Of a DNA stretch of 64,000 nt, positions 44,615-51,946 are shown in pieces. The DNA lies in contig CAYPJU010000023.1 in assembly GCA_964411125.1 (NCBI GenBank), forward strand, positions 1 through 64,000, read 5' to 3'. The notes below the pieces were generated by a model, which saw nothing but the letters and a program-made list of their open reading frames with translations, did not search any database and was not told where the DNA came from. A program made the position numbers and the translations under genes. Origin of the DNA: JBFIHF01 sp964411125. Its GTDB lineage: Bacteria > Myxococcota_A > Bradymonadia > Bradymonadales > Bradymonadaceae. The first letter of the stretch is position 1. Every line of letters begins with the position of its first letter.

Positions 44615-45835
44615 CTAAAACTGGTGCGCCGCATGGGCGCCTGCCGACACCTCGATGCCGAGGTGGGCGAAGTAGAGTGGACGGTCGCGCCAACCCATCG
44701 AGTCCTGCCCCAACTGCAGCCGCACGCGCGAAAAATGCGAGGGACGCAGCGCCCCCTGGATCGAGACGCGATGGCGGTCTGCGTCCCACTCCTCGTCGAG
44801 CGGGTCGTTCTCGAGACCGGTTGCCCAGTCCCAGCGAGTCGCCACCTGCCACTGCGGGTCGATGTCCCAGAAGACGAGGCCGTAGGCGCCGTAATCCACC
44901 AGCAGGTCGCCCGGCACTTGCCGACGCCGCATCATTCCCTCGAGCTGCAGCCCGAGCGCCGTCCGATTCGCCGATGCGACGGGGCGAAACCGAAGGTAGA
45001 GATCGGTCCCGAACATCTCGGTGCGGTTGTCGGGCCCCGAGTCGTTGGGGCCGAACTGCCCGGAAACGCCCCACAGCGCGGAGAAGGCGTCCCCGAGAGG
45101 GAAAAACTGCTCGGCGCGCGCCGTGTACAAGAGTTCGGCGGGCGACGTGATGCGCAACGGCGCGGCGAGGTAACCCTTCCCCGAGGCTTCGGTGACCGCG
45201 GCGGTCAGCTCGAAAAACCACGGTAGCGGCGTCAGCCACGACAGTTCCCCGCCGACCCCGCGGCTCGCCTCCGGGCCGAAAAACTTCCCGTTCGGAAGCG
45301 TCGACTCCTGCATCACCCACGAATGGGGGTGCTTCGTGTTGAAGCGACCGAAGGGCAAAAGCATCTGCCCGGCACGTAGCTGCAGGTTCAGCGGCAGCTC
45401 CATCGCGGTGGCGAATGCCTCCTCGATCTCGACCCCGAAGAGCCCGAAGATTACGGCCGCGTCGAGCCGAAACGATGGGTCGATGGCGGCGCCGACCGAC
45501 ATCTCCAACTGCTGAAACGTGAACCCGGTGTGGTCCGGGTCGTGCGCTCCGACCTGGGCGGGCTCGTCACTGAAGACACTCCCCGCGACGTTGAGGGAGA
45601 AGCCGACATCGAGCTGAAGGAGAGGGCTGGTGCCCGCGCCACTGCTCGACGTCGCAGCGGTTGGCGCCGGCGAGGCATCAGCCTCCGCGTCGGCCGCCAT
45701 CGCCGCCTCGAGCTCGCGCATCTCCGCGTCGGAAACTTCGGCATCTTCCTGCGCGCCAGCGCTCGCCGACCACAGCATCATCCACGACGTCGCGATCCCG
45801 ATCACACGGGCGCGACGACGTTCGTAGAACGTCAT
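44615..45835 (-). CDS. Outer-membrane beta-barrel of the zinc operon
   Basis: A 406-residue exported protein (signal peptide ...LWSASAGAQED), then an acidic Ala-rich linker and a long run of amphipathic strands ending in HQF. Proteins of this kind accompany zinc-uptake genes in many Delta-type proteobacteria, sometimes labelled zinc-regulated outer-membrane receptors. No TonB box or plug domain is seen, so a porin-like channel is more likely than a TonB receptor. Ten bases separate it from the ZnuA-like gene. Confidence 0.75.
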   Translation of the reverse strand: MTFYERRRARVIGIATSWMMLWSASAGAQEDAEVSDAEMRELEAAMAADAEADASPAPTAATSSSGAGTSPLLQLDVGFSLNVAGSVFSDEPAQVGAHDPDHTGFTFQQLEMSVGAAIDPSFRLDAAVIFGLFGVEIEEAFATAMELPLNLQLRAGQMLLPFGRFNTKHPHSWVMQESTLPNGKFFGPEASRGVGGELSWLTPLPWFFELTAAVTEASGKGYLAAPLRITSPAELLYTARAEQFFPLGDAFSALWGVSGQFGPNDSGPDNRTEMFGTDLYLRFRPVASANRTALGLQLEGMMRRRQVPGDLLVDYGAYGLVFWDIDPQWQVATRWDWATGLENDPLDEEWDADRHRVSIQGALRPSHFSRVRLQLGQDSMGWRDRPLYFAHLGIEVSAGAHAAHQF

Positions 45836-45883
45836 CTCGTACCTCTATCGTCACTTGTGAACTGAACTTCCCTGACGGACGCT

Positions 45884-46282
45884 TCAGCCGACGATGGGTG
45901 GTGATGTCTTGGGGGCGTAGTCGAGTGGATCGAGGCCGCCGCGGGAGGCGGACCCGTGGACCGCGACGACCTCGGGGGTCATCCATTGGTCAGCCAGGTC
46001 GAGCCGGTCCGAAGCGGCCGGCTGCGGTGAATCGGGGCGCCGCATCTGCTGCTCGAGCCCACAGTGCTCGTCGACGTGCATCACGTCGCTCGAGACTGCG
46101 GCGTGCTCCGTCACTTCGGCGTCGCTGGAGTGCGAGCTGTCGACGTGATGCAGTGCCTGGTGCGTGTGGCAGACTTCGTGCTCGACGAACAGGAAGTGAC
46201 TGCCGAGAAACGCCGGCGCGAACGCGTACGCGAACAGCAGAAATGCTGCGATCGCTCGTTCGAATGGCGTTTGACGCTTCAT
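45884..46282 (-). CDS. Small His-rich exported protein
   Basis: A 132-residue protein with an N-terminal hydrophobic segment (AIAAFLLFAYAFAPAFLGSHFLF), then many His (CHTHQALHHVDSSHSSDAEV, MHVDEHCGLEQQ), and no known domain. It could be anchored by an uncleaved helix and hold zinc in the periplasm. Its ATG overlaps the ZIP gene stop as ATGA. The frame is open upstream but unlike a signal, so 46282 is chosen. Confidence 0.7.
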   Translation of the reverse strand: MKRQTPFERAIAAFLLFAYAFAPAFLGSHFLFVEHEVCHTHQALHHVDSSHSSDAEVTEHAAVSSDVMHVDEHCGLEQQMRRPDSPQPAASDRLDLADQWMTPEVVAVHGSASRGGLDPLDYAPKTSPPIVG

Positions 46283-47361
46283 GCGTGTTGATGCCCGTGG
46301 TCGTGGCCCGCGTGCTCGTCGTGTCCGGCGCGACCGTGATCGTGATCGTGGTCGTGCGGAGACAACGGGACGAAGTGCAGCAAAAAGTCCCGCGGTCCCT
46401 GATGTGCCAGCGACGCGAGGACGAGAATGCCCGCGACGAACGCTGCTGTCCAGTGAACCAGGTTCGCATCGACGTGGAGGTCGGCCCCCGCCACCGCCGC
46501 GACGACTGCCGCCAACAGAGTCCAGGGGGCGACCTGGTCCAACGTCGACATCGCCGCCGCTCGAAAATCGTCGGCCCGCCGCCAGACCACTACCATCCCG
46601 GCGGCGAAGAGCAGCAGAAGCAGCGGCGTCGACGCGAGCCACACGTTCCAGATCCCTTCCGCGATCGAGTGTTCGCCCGCTTCGTGCGGGATCGCGACCA
46701 CCGCGGCGAGGCCGACGACGCCGCCAGCTGCCCCCGAGAAGCGCCAGCCGTCCGGGGTCCCGTGATCGTGCAGGCCCACCGATTGGTGCATCAACACATG
46801 CATCAGGGAGCCGGCCACGAACGTCTGGACGATCTGTGCGGCGCCGTGCTCGGCGAAATGGAGGGCCTCACCGAGCAACCAGCCTCCGACCGTTGCGGCT
46901 GCGGCAGCTCCGAGAACGCCCCACGACCACCGTCGCCCGAACTCCGGACGGACGAGCCACCAGACCGCCAGGCCCACCGGGAGACGGTGCAGTACGATCG
47001 CAGCGCCGAGCCCGATCGATCCGTTGGAAGAGGCGAGGCCGACACCGTCGATCACCGTGTGAACCAACAGCGCGATGAACGCGAGGAACAACACGACCCC
47101 GTGCGAGGTGTCGTCGCTCACCGTGCGAAGTTTCTCGAGGGCCACCGGAATGAGTACGCCTCCGAACAGCAGTGGCACCACCCACAACCCAATCGCCTCG
47201 AAGGCCTCCGGCACCACGTGCAGCATCACCAGCGCGACGATCGCCACGAGGACGAAACCGTCCACGGCCCGCGCCGAAGCACCGTGTCGATGCAGCACCG
47301 CGAACAAGGCCGGCCCGAGGGCGAGCCCGATGATGGCGGCGATGAGGAGGGCGATGCTCAA
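46279..47361 (-). CDS. ZIP-like metal transporter with His-rich tail
   Basis: A 360-residue polytopic membrane protein. The first two thirds resemble ZIP transporters: HVVPEAFE in an early helix, HTVIDGVGLA (HxxxDG) and VLHRLPVGLAVW in the metal-binding helices, where classic ZIPs have HEIPEG. Two or three extra helices follow, then a His-rich tail (HDHDHDHGRAGHDEH). It begins with TTG at 47361, preceded by GGAG with normal spacing. First gene of the zinc operon; divergent from the RNA methyltransferase. Confidence 0.8.
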   Translation of the reverse strand: MSIALLIAAIIGLALGPALFAVLHRHGASARAVDGFVLVAIVALVMLHVVPEAFEAIGLWVVPLLFGGVLIPVALEKLRTVSDDTSHGVVLFLAFIALLVHTVIDGVGLASSNGSIGLGAAIVLHRLPVGLAVWWLVRPEFGRRWSWGVLGAAAAATVGGWLLGEALHFAEHGAAQIVQTFVAGSLMHVLMHQSVGLHDHGTPDGWRFSGAAGGVVGLAAVVAIPHEAGEHSIAEGIWNVWLASTPLLLLLFAAGMVVVWRRADDFRAAAMSTLDQVAPWTLLAAVVAAVAGADLHVDANLVHWTAAFVAGILVLASLAHQGPRDFLLHFVPLSPHDHDHDHGRAGHDEHAGHDHGHQHA

Positions 47362-47526
47362 AGTAACTCCAGAAGCGGAGACGCGAATTATCAGGACCAG
47401 CGCGGTCCGACAAGTAGATACGGCGCGACCTCAGAGGATTCGCAGAGGCGACACCGGCCTCGCTCACCCGCGGCGGCGGGAAGAGTGGAAACCGGGCGCC
47501 TCGGGGGTGGGCGCGAGGCGAAGGTG

Positions 47527-49050
47527 ATGTACAATCGTGCGCCCCGCGCGAGCACGAGCTTGACTGAACCAGCCCCGACGAGATGCCCTCACCGACCCGA
47601 ATGCGACGGCTGCCCGGCCTTCGAGATCGACCCGCCCAAATCCTACGAAGCCAAGGTCGAGGGGGTCCGGACCGCACTCGGACGCTACCCGATGCACGAT
47701 TGGCCCGAACCGATCCGAGCTCCGCAGGGTCGCACGTTGGCGTACCGAAACCGGGCACGCATGATCGTGAGCGACGACGGCCAGCTCGGACTCTACCGGG
47801 CGGGGACGCGGCAGGTCGTGCCGATCGACGACTGCCTCGTTCACGAGCCGGCCGTGGAGGCCGTGTTGCAGCGCGTGAGAACCTCGGGATTGACCGCCAG
47901 CGCTCGTAACGTCGACGTCCGGGCGAACGCCCGCGGCGAGGCGATCGCCACCGTCGGGTTCGAAACCCAGCCATCTGCGGACGACCTCGACCGACTTCGC
48001 GCCCTGGCCACCTCCACCCTCGCCGTTCACGTCGACATCGGGACGAGCGCAGCGTTTCTGACCGGAGAGCACCGCGTCGTCGACGGCTCCGAGGCGCTGA
48101 CCATGGAAGTCTCCGGACGTTCCTTCGAGGTGCCCCCGGCCGCCTTCTTCCAGGTCAACACGGAGGTCCTCGAACAGATCCACGGCGTGGTGCGCCCCTT
48201 CGTCGCCGGGAGCGACTCGCTCTGGGACCTCTACTGCGGGGTCGGCGTCCACGGCCTCGCCTGCGCGGCGCCGGGACAATCCGTGCGAGGGTTCGACATC
48301 GACGAGGCGGGGATTGCGGCCGCCCGACGCAACGCGGAGCGGCATGGTGTCGCCGCCGAGTACGTCGCAGCGTCGGACGACGCGTTCGAACCCCCCGAAG
48401 GCACCGGCCACGCGGTCGTGAACCCGGCCCGCGCCGGCCTGACCTGGACGCTTCCGCAGCGGCTCGGCCGAGCCGCTCGAATCGCGTACATCTCGTGCGA
48501 CGCGACGACGTTCCTGCGCGACGCCGAGCGTCTGGCCAACGAAGGCTTCGCGCTGCGTGAACTCCACACCTTCGACATGATGCCTCGCACCGCCCATATC
48601 GAGCTCGTCGGCCTCTTCGAGGCGGCGAACCTGCCCCCGCGATGGACGCACCTCGGCGAAGGCGTCACTGGCACCCCCGATGGGCCGGGCGACCAGACCT
48701 GGATCGCGCTCGTCGACGGCACCCTCGCCCGTCATTCCACGCTCCCCGGCGGCGAGGTCAGCGTGCAGCGATTGCGCGCGGTCGACGGTGCCGCCGTCGT
48801 GAAACTAAAAGCCCCCGCCGACACGACCGCGGCGGAGCTCCGCTCCCGACTCAAACAGTGGCGGCACCCGGTCATCGGCGACCCGCGGGGCAACCGCGGA
48901 GCCAATTTCCGCTGGCAACAGAACCTGGCGCTCGACGTCCCCGCACTGCACCGCATCCGCTGCGGAGAACTCCACGCACCGGTCCCCGACTTCCTGCTCA
49001 CCGTGTTCCGACTGCCGCGCGCCGTCGTCGAACGGACGGACGACACCTAG
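47527..49050 (+). CDS. TrmA/RlmD-type RNA m5U methyltransferase with C-terminal extension
   Basis: A 507-residue protein. It has an iron-sulfur cluster motif near the N-terminus (CPHRPECDGC, fourth Cys in DDCLVHEP), SAM loop LWDLYCGVGVHGL, NPARAGL (Asn where RumA has Asp), nucleophile Cys in ISCDATTFLRD, and the final base in HIELVGLFE. It methylates U in 23S rRNA or tRNA. An extra C-terminal 95 residues (after HSTLPG) resemble the last part of RluA-type pseudouridine synthases (HPVIGDPRGNRG). The ATG at 47527 is chosen; a TTG at 47560 is an alternative, because TACAAT at 47530 looks like a -10 box. Confidence 0.85.
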   Translation: MYNRAPRASTSLTEPAPTRCPHRPECDGCPAFEIDPPKSYEAKVEGVRTALGRYPMHDWPEPIRAPQGRTLAYRNRARMIVSDDGQLGLYRAGTRQVVPIDDCLVHEPAVEAVLQRVRTSGLTASARNVDVRANARGEAIATVGFETQPSADDLDRLRALATSTLAVHVDIGTSAAFLTGEHRVVDGSEALTMEVSGRSFEVPPAAFFQVNTEVLEQIHGVVRPFVAGSDSLWDLYCGVGVHGLACAAPGQSVRGFDIDEAGIAAARRNAERHGVAAEYVAASDDAFEPPEGTGHAVVNPARAGLTWTLPQRLGRAARIAYISCDATTFLRDAERLANEGFALRELHTFDMMPRTAHIELVGLFEAANLPPRWTHLGEGVTGTPDGPGDQTWIALVDGTLARHSTLPGGEVSVQRLRAVDGAAVVKLKAPADTTAAELRSRLKQWRHPVIGDPRGNRGANFRWQQNLALDVPALHRIRCGELHAPVPDFLLTVFRLPRAVVERTDDT

Positions 49051-49056
49051 AAGGCC

Positions 49057-49971
49057 TCAGCCCGGCCTCTCGTCGTGCCGGGCGAGGTAGTCGCGCAACC
49101 GCTCGTACGCGAAGTCGGCGAACGCTCGAACGCGGGCGTTGCGCCGGACGTCGGAATGGAGCGCCATCCACACCGGCGCTCGAATCTCCGGCTCGTCGTC
49201 CAACGGAACGCGCACGAGCTCGGGGGAATCGGCCACGAACGTCAGCAGCATTCCGACCCCGAGACCGGCTCGAATCGCCGCCAACCGCGGGATCATCGCA
49301 CCACTGCGGATCGCGATTCGGGAGGGGTCCGCCCATCGCAGCACGAACGCTTCCATCTCCACCGACTCCATCCGTTCGTCCCCCATCACGACGTCGTGCT
49401 GCGAAAGATCGGCCGACGTCGACGGGAGGCCATGCCGACGAGCATAGTCCCGGCTGGCGTACAGCGACGGCCGCACTTCCCCTATCCGTCGAGCCACCAC
49501 CTTCGCGTCGTCCGGACGCCGGCCGAAGCGAATGGCGATGTCGGCCTCCAATTTCGCCAGGTCCATGTAGTCGGACTGCACCAACAGCTCCACCGAGACC
49601 TCAGGGTGCAACGCCCGGAACGCGGCCAGCACGGGGGGCAGCGCGGTCACGCAAAAGTCGTCCACCGTCGCCACCCGAATTTCGCCCGACAGCCTGCCGT
49701 CCCGACCGACCGCCTTGCGTTCCACGGCGAGCGCTTCCCGTTCCATCACCCGGACGTGTTCGAGCAGCTCCAGCCCCGCCTCCGTCAGCTCGCACCCTTG
49801 CGGGCTGCGATGGACCAGGACAGTCGACAACTGTTCCTCGAGACGACCGAGCCGCCGCTGCACCGTCGCGTGATTCACGCCGAGCTCGGCGGCCGCGCCA
49901 CTGAACGTCCCCTCACGGGCGACCGACAGGAAGTAGGAGAGATCGTCCCAGGAAATTCGCTGTGCATCCAT
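49057..49971 (-). CDS. LysR-family transcriptional regulator
   Basis: A 304-residue LTTR: N-terminal winged HTH (SYFLSVAREGTFSGAAAELG, then HATVQRRLGRLEEQL) and a periplasmic-binding-fold effector domain. ATG 49971 is preferred; an ATG three codons upstream is also in frame. It is divergent from a GST gene, the usual arrangement for an LTTR and its target, and a candidate operator lies between them. The effector is unknown. Confidence 0.92.
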   Translation of the reverse strand: MDAQRISWDDLSYFLSVAREGTFSGAAAELGVNHATVQRRLGRLEEQLSTVLVHRSPQGCELTEAGLELLEHVRVMEREALAVERKAVGRDGRLSGEIRVATVDDFCVTALPPVLAAFRALHPEVSVELLVQSDYMDLAKLEADIAIRFGRRPDDAKVVARRIGEVRPSLYASRDYARRHGLPSTSADLSQHDVVMGDERMESVEMEAFVLRWADPSRIAIRSGAMIPRLAAIRAGLGVGMLLTFVADSPELVRVPLDDEPEIRAPVWMALHSDVRRNARVRAFADFAYERLRDYLARHDERPG

Positions 49972-49981
49972 GCACAACATC

Positions 49982-50007
49982 TTGCGCCCATTCCTGTTTT
50001 CTCGCAA
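49982..50007. promoter_or_regulatory. Candidate LysR operator
   Basis: An inverted repeat TTGCG-N16-CGCAA in the 79-bp gap between the divergent LysR and GST genes. The arms are perfect though short; the spacing is longer than the T-N11-A core of classical LTTR boxes, so the assignment rests mainly on location. Confidence 0.35.
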
Positions 50008-50050
50008 CGCCCTCCCCGTCACATTGGATGGACAAGACACGGAGGAAACC

Positions 50051-50728
50051 TTGAAAGTCTACGCAAACTCTGTCGCCACCACGTCTCGCGCCGTGTTGGC
50101 CTTCTGCAAGCTCGAGAATCTGGAGGTCGAGTTCATCTCGATCGACCTCATGGAAGGTGAGCATCACCGGCCCCCTTTTACCGAGATCAACCCCAACCGG
50201 CTGCTCCCGGTGCTGGACGACGACGGTTTCGTCCTCACCGAGTCTTCGGCGATCCTGCGCTACCTCGCCTGCAAGACCGGCTCGGCGCTCTACCCCGAAA
50301 CCCTGCAGGAGCGCGCACGGGTGGACGAAATGATGGCGTGGTTCGAGGCCAACTTCTATAAAGACTTCGGCTTCAACTTCGTCTATCCGCAGCTCTTTCC
50401 GCATCACTCGCGCGGTTCGAGCGACGCCGACCACGCGACGGTCCAGTTCGGCCTGGCGAAGGCCCAGACGTGGCTCGCCACGCTCGACCGCCATTTCCTC
50501 CAGGACGGACGCCGCCATCTCGTCGGCGACCGCTACACGATCGCCGACCTGCACGGGGCGAGCATCCTGAGCCTCGGCGACTTGATCGGCTGCTGCCTCA
50601 CCAACTACCCCAACGTCGCGGCCTGGTACGAAACCCTCGGCGAGCAACCGTGGTGGCGAGAGGTGAACGCACCGTTCACCGGATTCGCCCGCTCACTCTC
50701 CGAGCGCGAGTTCGTGAGGCTGTCGTGA
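50051..50728 (+). CDS. Glutathione S-transferase family protein
   Basis: A 225-residue theta-like GST: thioredoxin-fold N-terminal domain (LKVYANSVATTSRAVLAF, cis-Pro in NRLLPVLDDDG, GSH-binding ESSAILRYLA) and the all-helical C-terminal domain with VGDRYTIADL. Soluble; conjugates or reduces small electrophiles. The start is TTG at 50051, chosen because a strong GGAGGAAACC lies before it; frame upstream is in the LysR promoter region. The gene is followed by a GTGA overlap with the next gene. Probably controlled by the divergent LysR. Confidence 0.88.
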   Translation: MKVYANSVATTSRAVLAFCKLENLEVEFISIDLMEGEHHRPPFTEINPNRLLPVLDDDGFVLTESSAILRYLACKTGSALYPETLQERARVDEMMAWFEANFYKDFGFNFVYPQLFPHHSRGSSDADHATVQFGLAKAQTWLATLDRHFLQDGRRHLVGDRYTIADLHGASILSLGDLIGCCLTNYPNVAAWYETLGEQPWWREVNAPFTGFARSLSEREFVRLS

Positions 50729-51189
50729 AACTCGAGCTGAATCCTCGTCGTGGCGAAAGACCGCAGACGCACTACGGGATCCCTCACCATCAGCGCAGTG
50801 AGATTCCGTCCTCGGAGCTGTTCGAGCGCACCCGTGAACGCTTTCTGAACGCCCTCGAAGTGGAGCACGGTCCGAGCTTGATCTCCGTGCCGGGCGCCGT
50901 GGCCCTCTTCGTGTCGTCCGACTGCGGATGCGAACCATCCCGCTTCATGCGCGGGCGCGAGTTCGCCCACATCCACCCGGCAACCGACGGCAGCTTCCAC
51001 ATGGTGCTCTCCGAGTCGGATTGCGAGCACGTCATCGCCCAGGGGTGGGGGGAGTATCATCCTTACTCGGCGAGCGGTCGCCTCCGGCAGAAGATCGTGA
51101 TGGTGTACGCGCCTCGCGACGACGAGGAGATCGAAGAAGTGCTGAAGGTCGCCCGCGCCGCTCACGACTTCGTCACCGAACGGACGTGA
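50725..51189 (+). CDS. Luciferase-domain (DUF5519-like) protein
   Basis: A 154-residue soluble protein of the small 'luciferase-like' family: FAHIHPATDGSFHMVLSE and HVIAQGWGEYHPY, then KIVMVYAPRDDEE match the conserved stretch seen in this group. Despite the family name no enzymatic reaction is established for bacterial members. It begins at GTG 50725 in a GTGA overlap with the GST stop, so the two are translationally coupled. Confidence 0.75.
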   Translation: MKLELNPRRGERPQTHYGIPHHQRSEIPSSELFERTRERFLNALEVEHGPSLISVPGAVALFVSSDCGCEPSRFMRGREFAHIHPATDGSFHMVLSESDCEHVIAQGWGEYHPYSASGRLRQKIVMVYAPRDDEEIEEVLKVARAAHDFVTERT

Positions 51190-51265
51190 CCGGGCTTCCA
51201 TTGCTCGAAGCTCGAAGGAGCGAGCTACGACTCTGAGAAGGGCTCGCGCTCCACTTTCACCGCCG

Positions 51266-51946
51266 TCACGCCTGACTCGGGCCGACGACGGCGACCCCGT
51301 TCCTCGCCGCCCACCGCGCGAGGCGCGGGTCGGGATTCACGACGCGCGGGTTCGCGACGCGTTCGAGCATCGGGAGGTCGGTGAACGAATCGGTGTAGAA
51401 CCAGCTCGTCTCGAACGAGCCCCCCGACTCTCGAAGCCAGGCATCGGCCAGCGTCACCTTGGTGGGCCCGTAGCAGAGGGACTCGACGCGGCCGGTGAAC
51501 TTTCCGTCCTCCACCTCGAAACGGCTCGAAATCATCGCGTCGAGCCCGAGCATGTCGACGAGCGGTTCGGACGCGTAGGGGCTGGACGCCGTGAGGAGCA
51601 CGGTGCGATGCCCCTTCGCCCGGTGGTCTTCCACCACCGCGCGCATCGCCGGGCAGACGGTCGGCGCGATCGTGTCGGCCCACCACTGTCGCACTTGCTC
51701 GCGCGTCTCGGCCTCGTCCCGGCCGGCGATGCGAGCGACGGCATCCGAGGCGAGGCGCTCCATGTCCACCACGGCGAGCTTGTAGCCGAGCAGGCCGACG
51801 GCGCTTCGGAGGAGCTCGCGCTTCGAGAGCTCGCCGCTACGCCACATGTGCTCCACCCACAGCCGCGCCGAGTTGACGCGGATGAGCGTGAGGTCCATGT
51901 CGAAAAAAGCGACCGGTCCGTCGTTCAGCCCAGGATCTTGAGCCAT
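51266..51946 (-). CDS. HAD-IB family phosphatase (SerB-like)
   Basis: A 226-residue HAD phosphatase: motif I VAFFDMDLTLIRVNS, motif II LLTASSPYA, Lys and motif IV in CYGPTKVTLAD and WFYTDSFTDLPML. Members act on phosphoserine, phosphorylcholine or lysophosphatidic acids; the specific substrate here is unclear. The start ATG 51946 overlaps the end of pcrA by 22 bases, so both may be on one transcript. Confidence 0.85.
   Translation of the reverse strand: MAQDPGLNDGPVAFFDMDLTLIRVNSARLWVEHMWRSGELSKRELLRSAVGLLGYKLAVVDMERLASDAVARIAGRDEAETREQVRQWWADTIAPTVCPAMRAVVEDHRAKGHRTVLLTASSPYASEPLVDMLGLDAMISSRFEVEDGKFTGRVESLCYGPTKVTLADAWLRESGGSFETSWFYTDSFTDLPMLERVANPRVVNPDPRLARWAARNGVAVVGPSQA

Noticed and set aside
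44615..45835. TonB-dependent receptor
   Set aside because: No plug domain or TonB box, and too short; a porin-like barrel fits better.
45661..47526. Upstream 620 codons of the frame containing the RNA methyltransferase
   Set aside because: Antisense to the ZIP and His-rich genes, Arg/Pro-rich; the recognisable protein begins at the iron-sulfur motif near 47580.
47362..47526. Zur box upstream of the zinc operon
   Set aside because: No convincing AT-rich inverted repeat of the known Zur type; only a short gaattatc patch.
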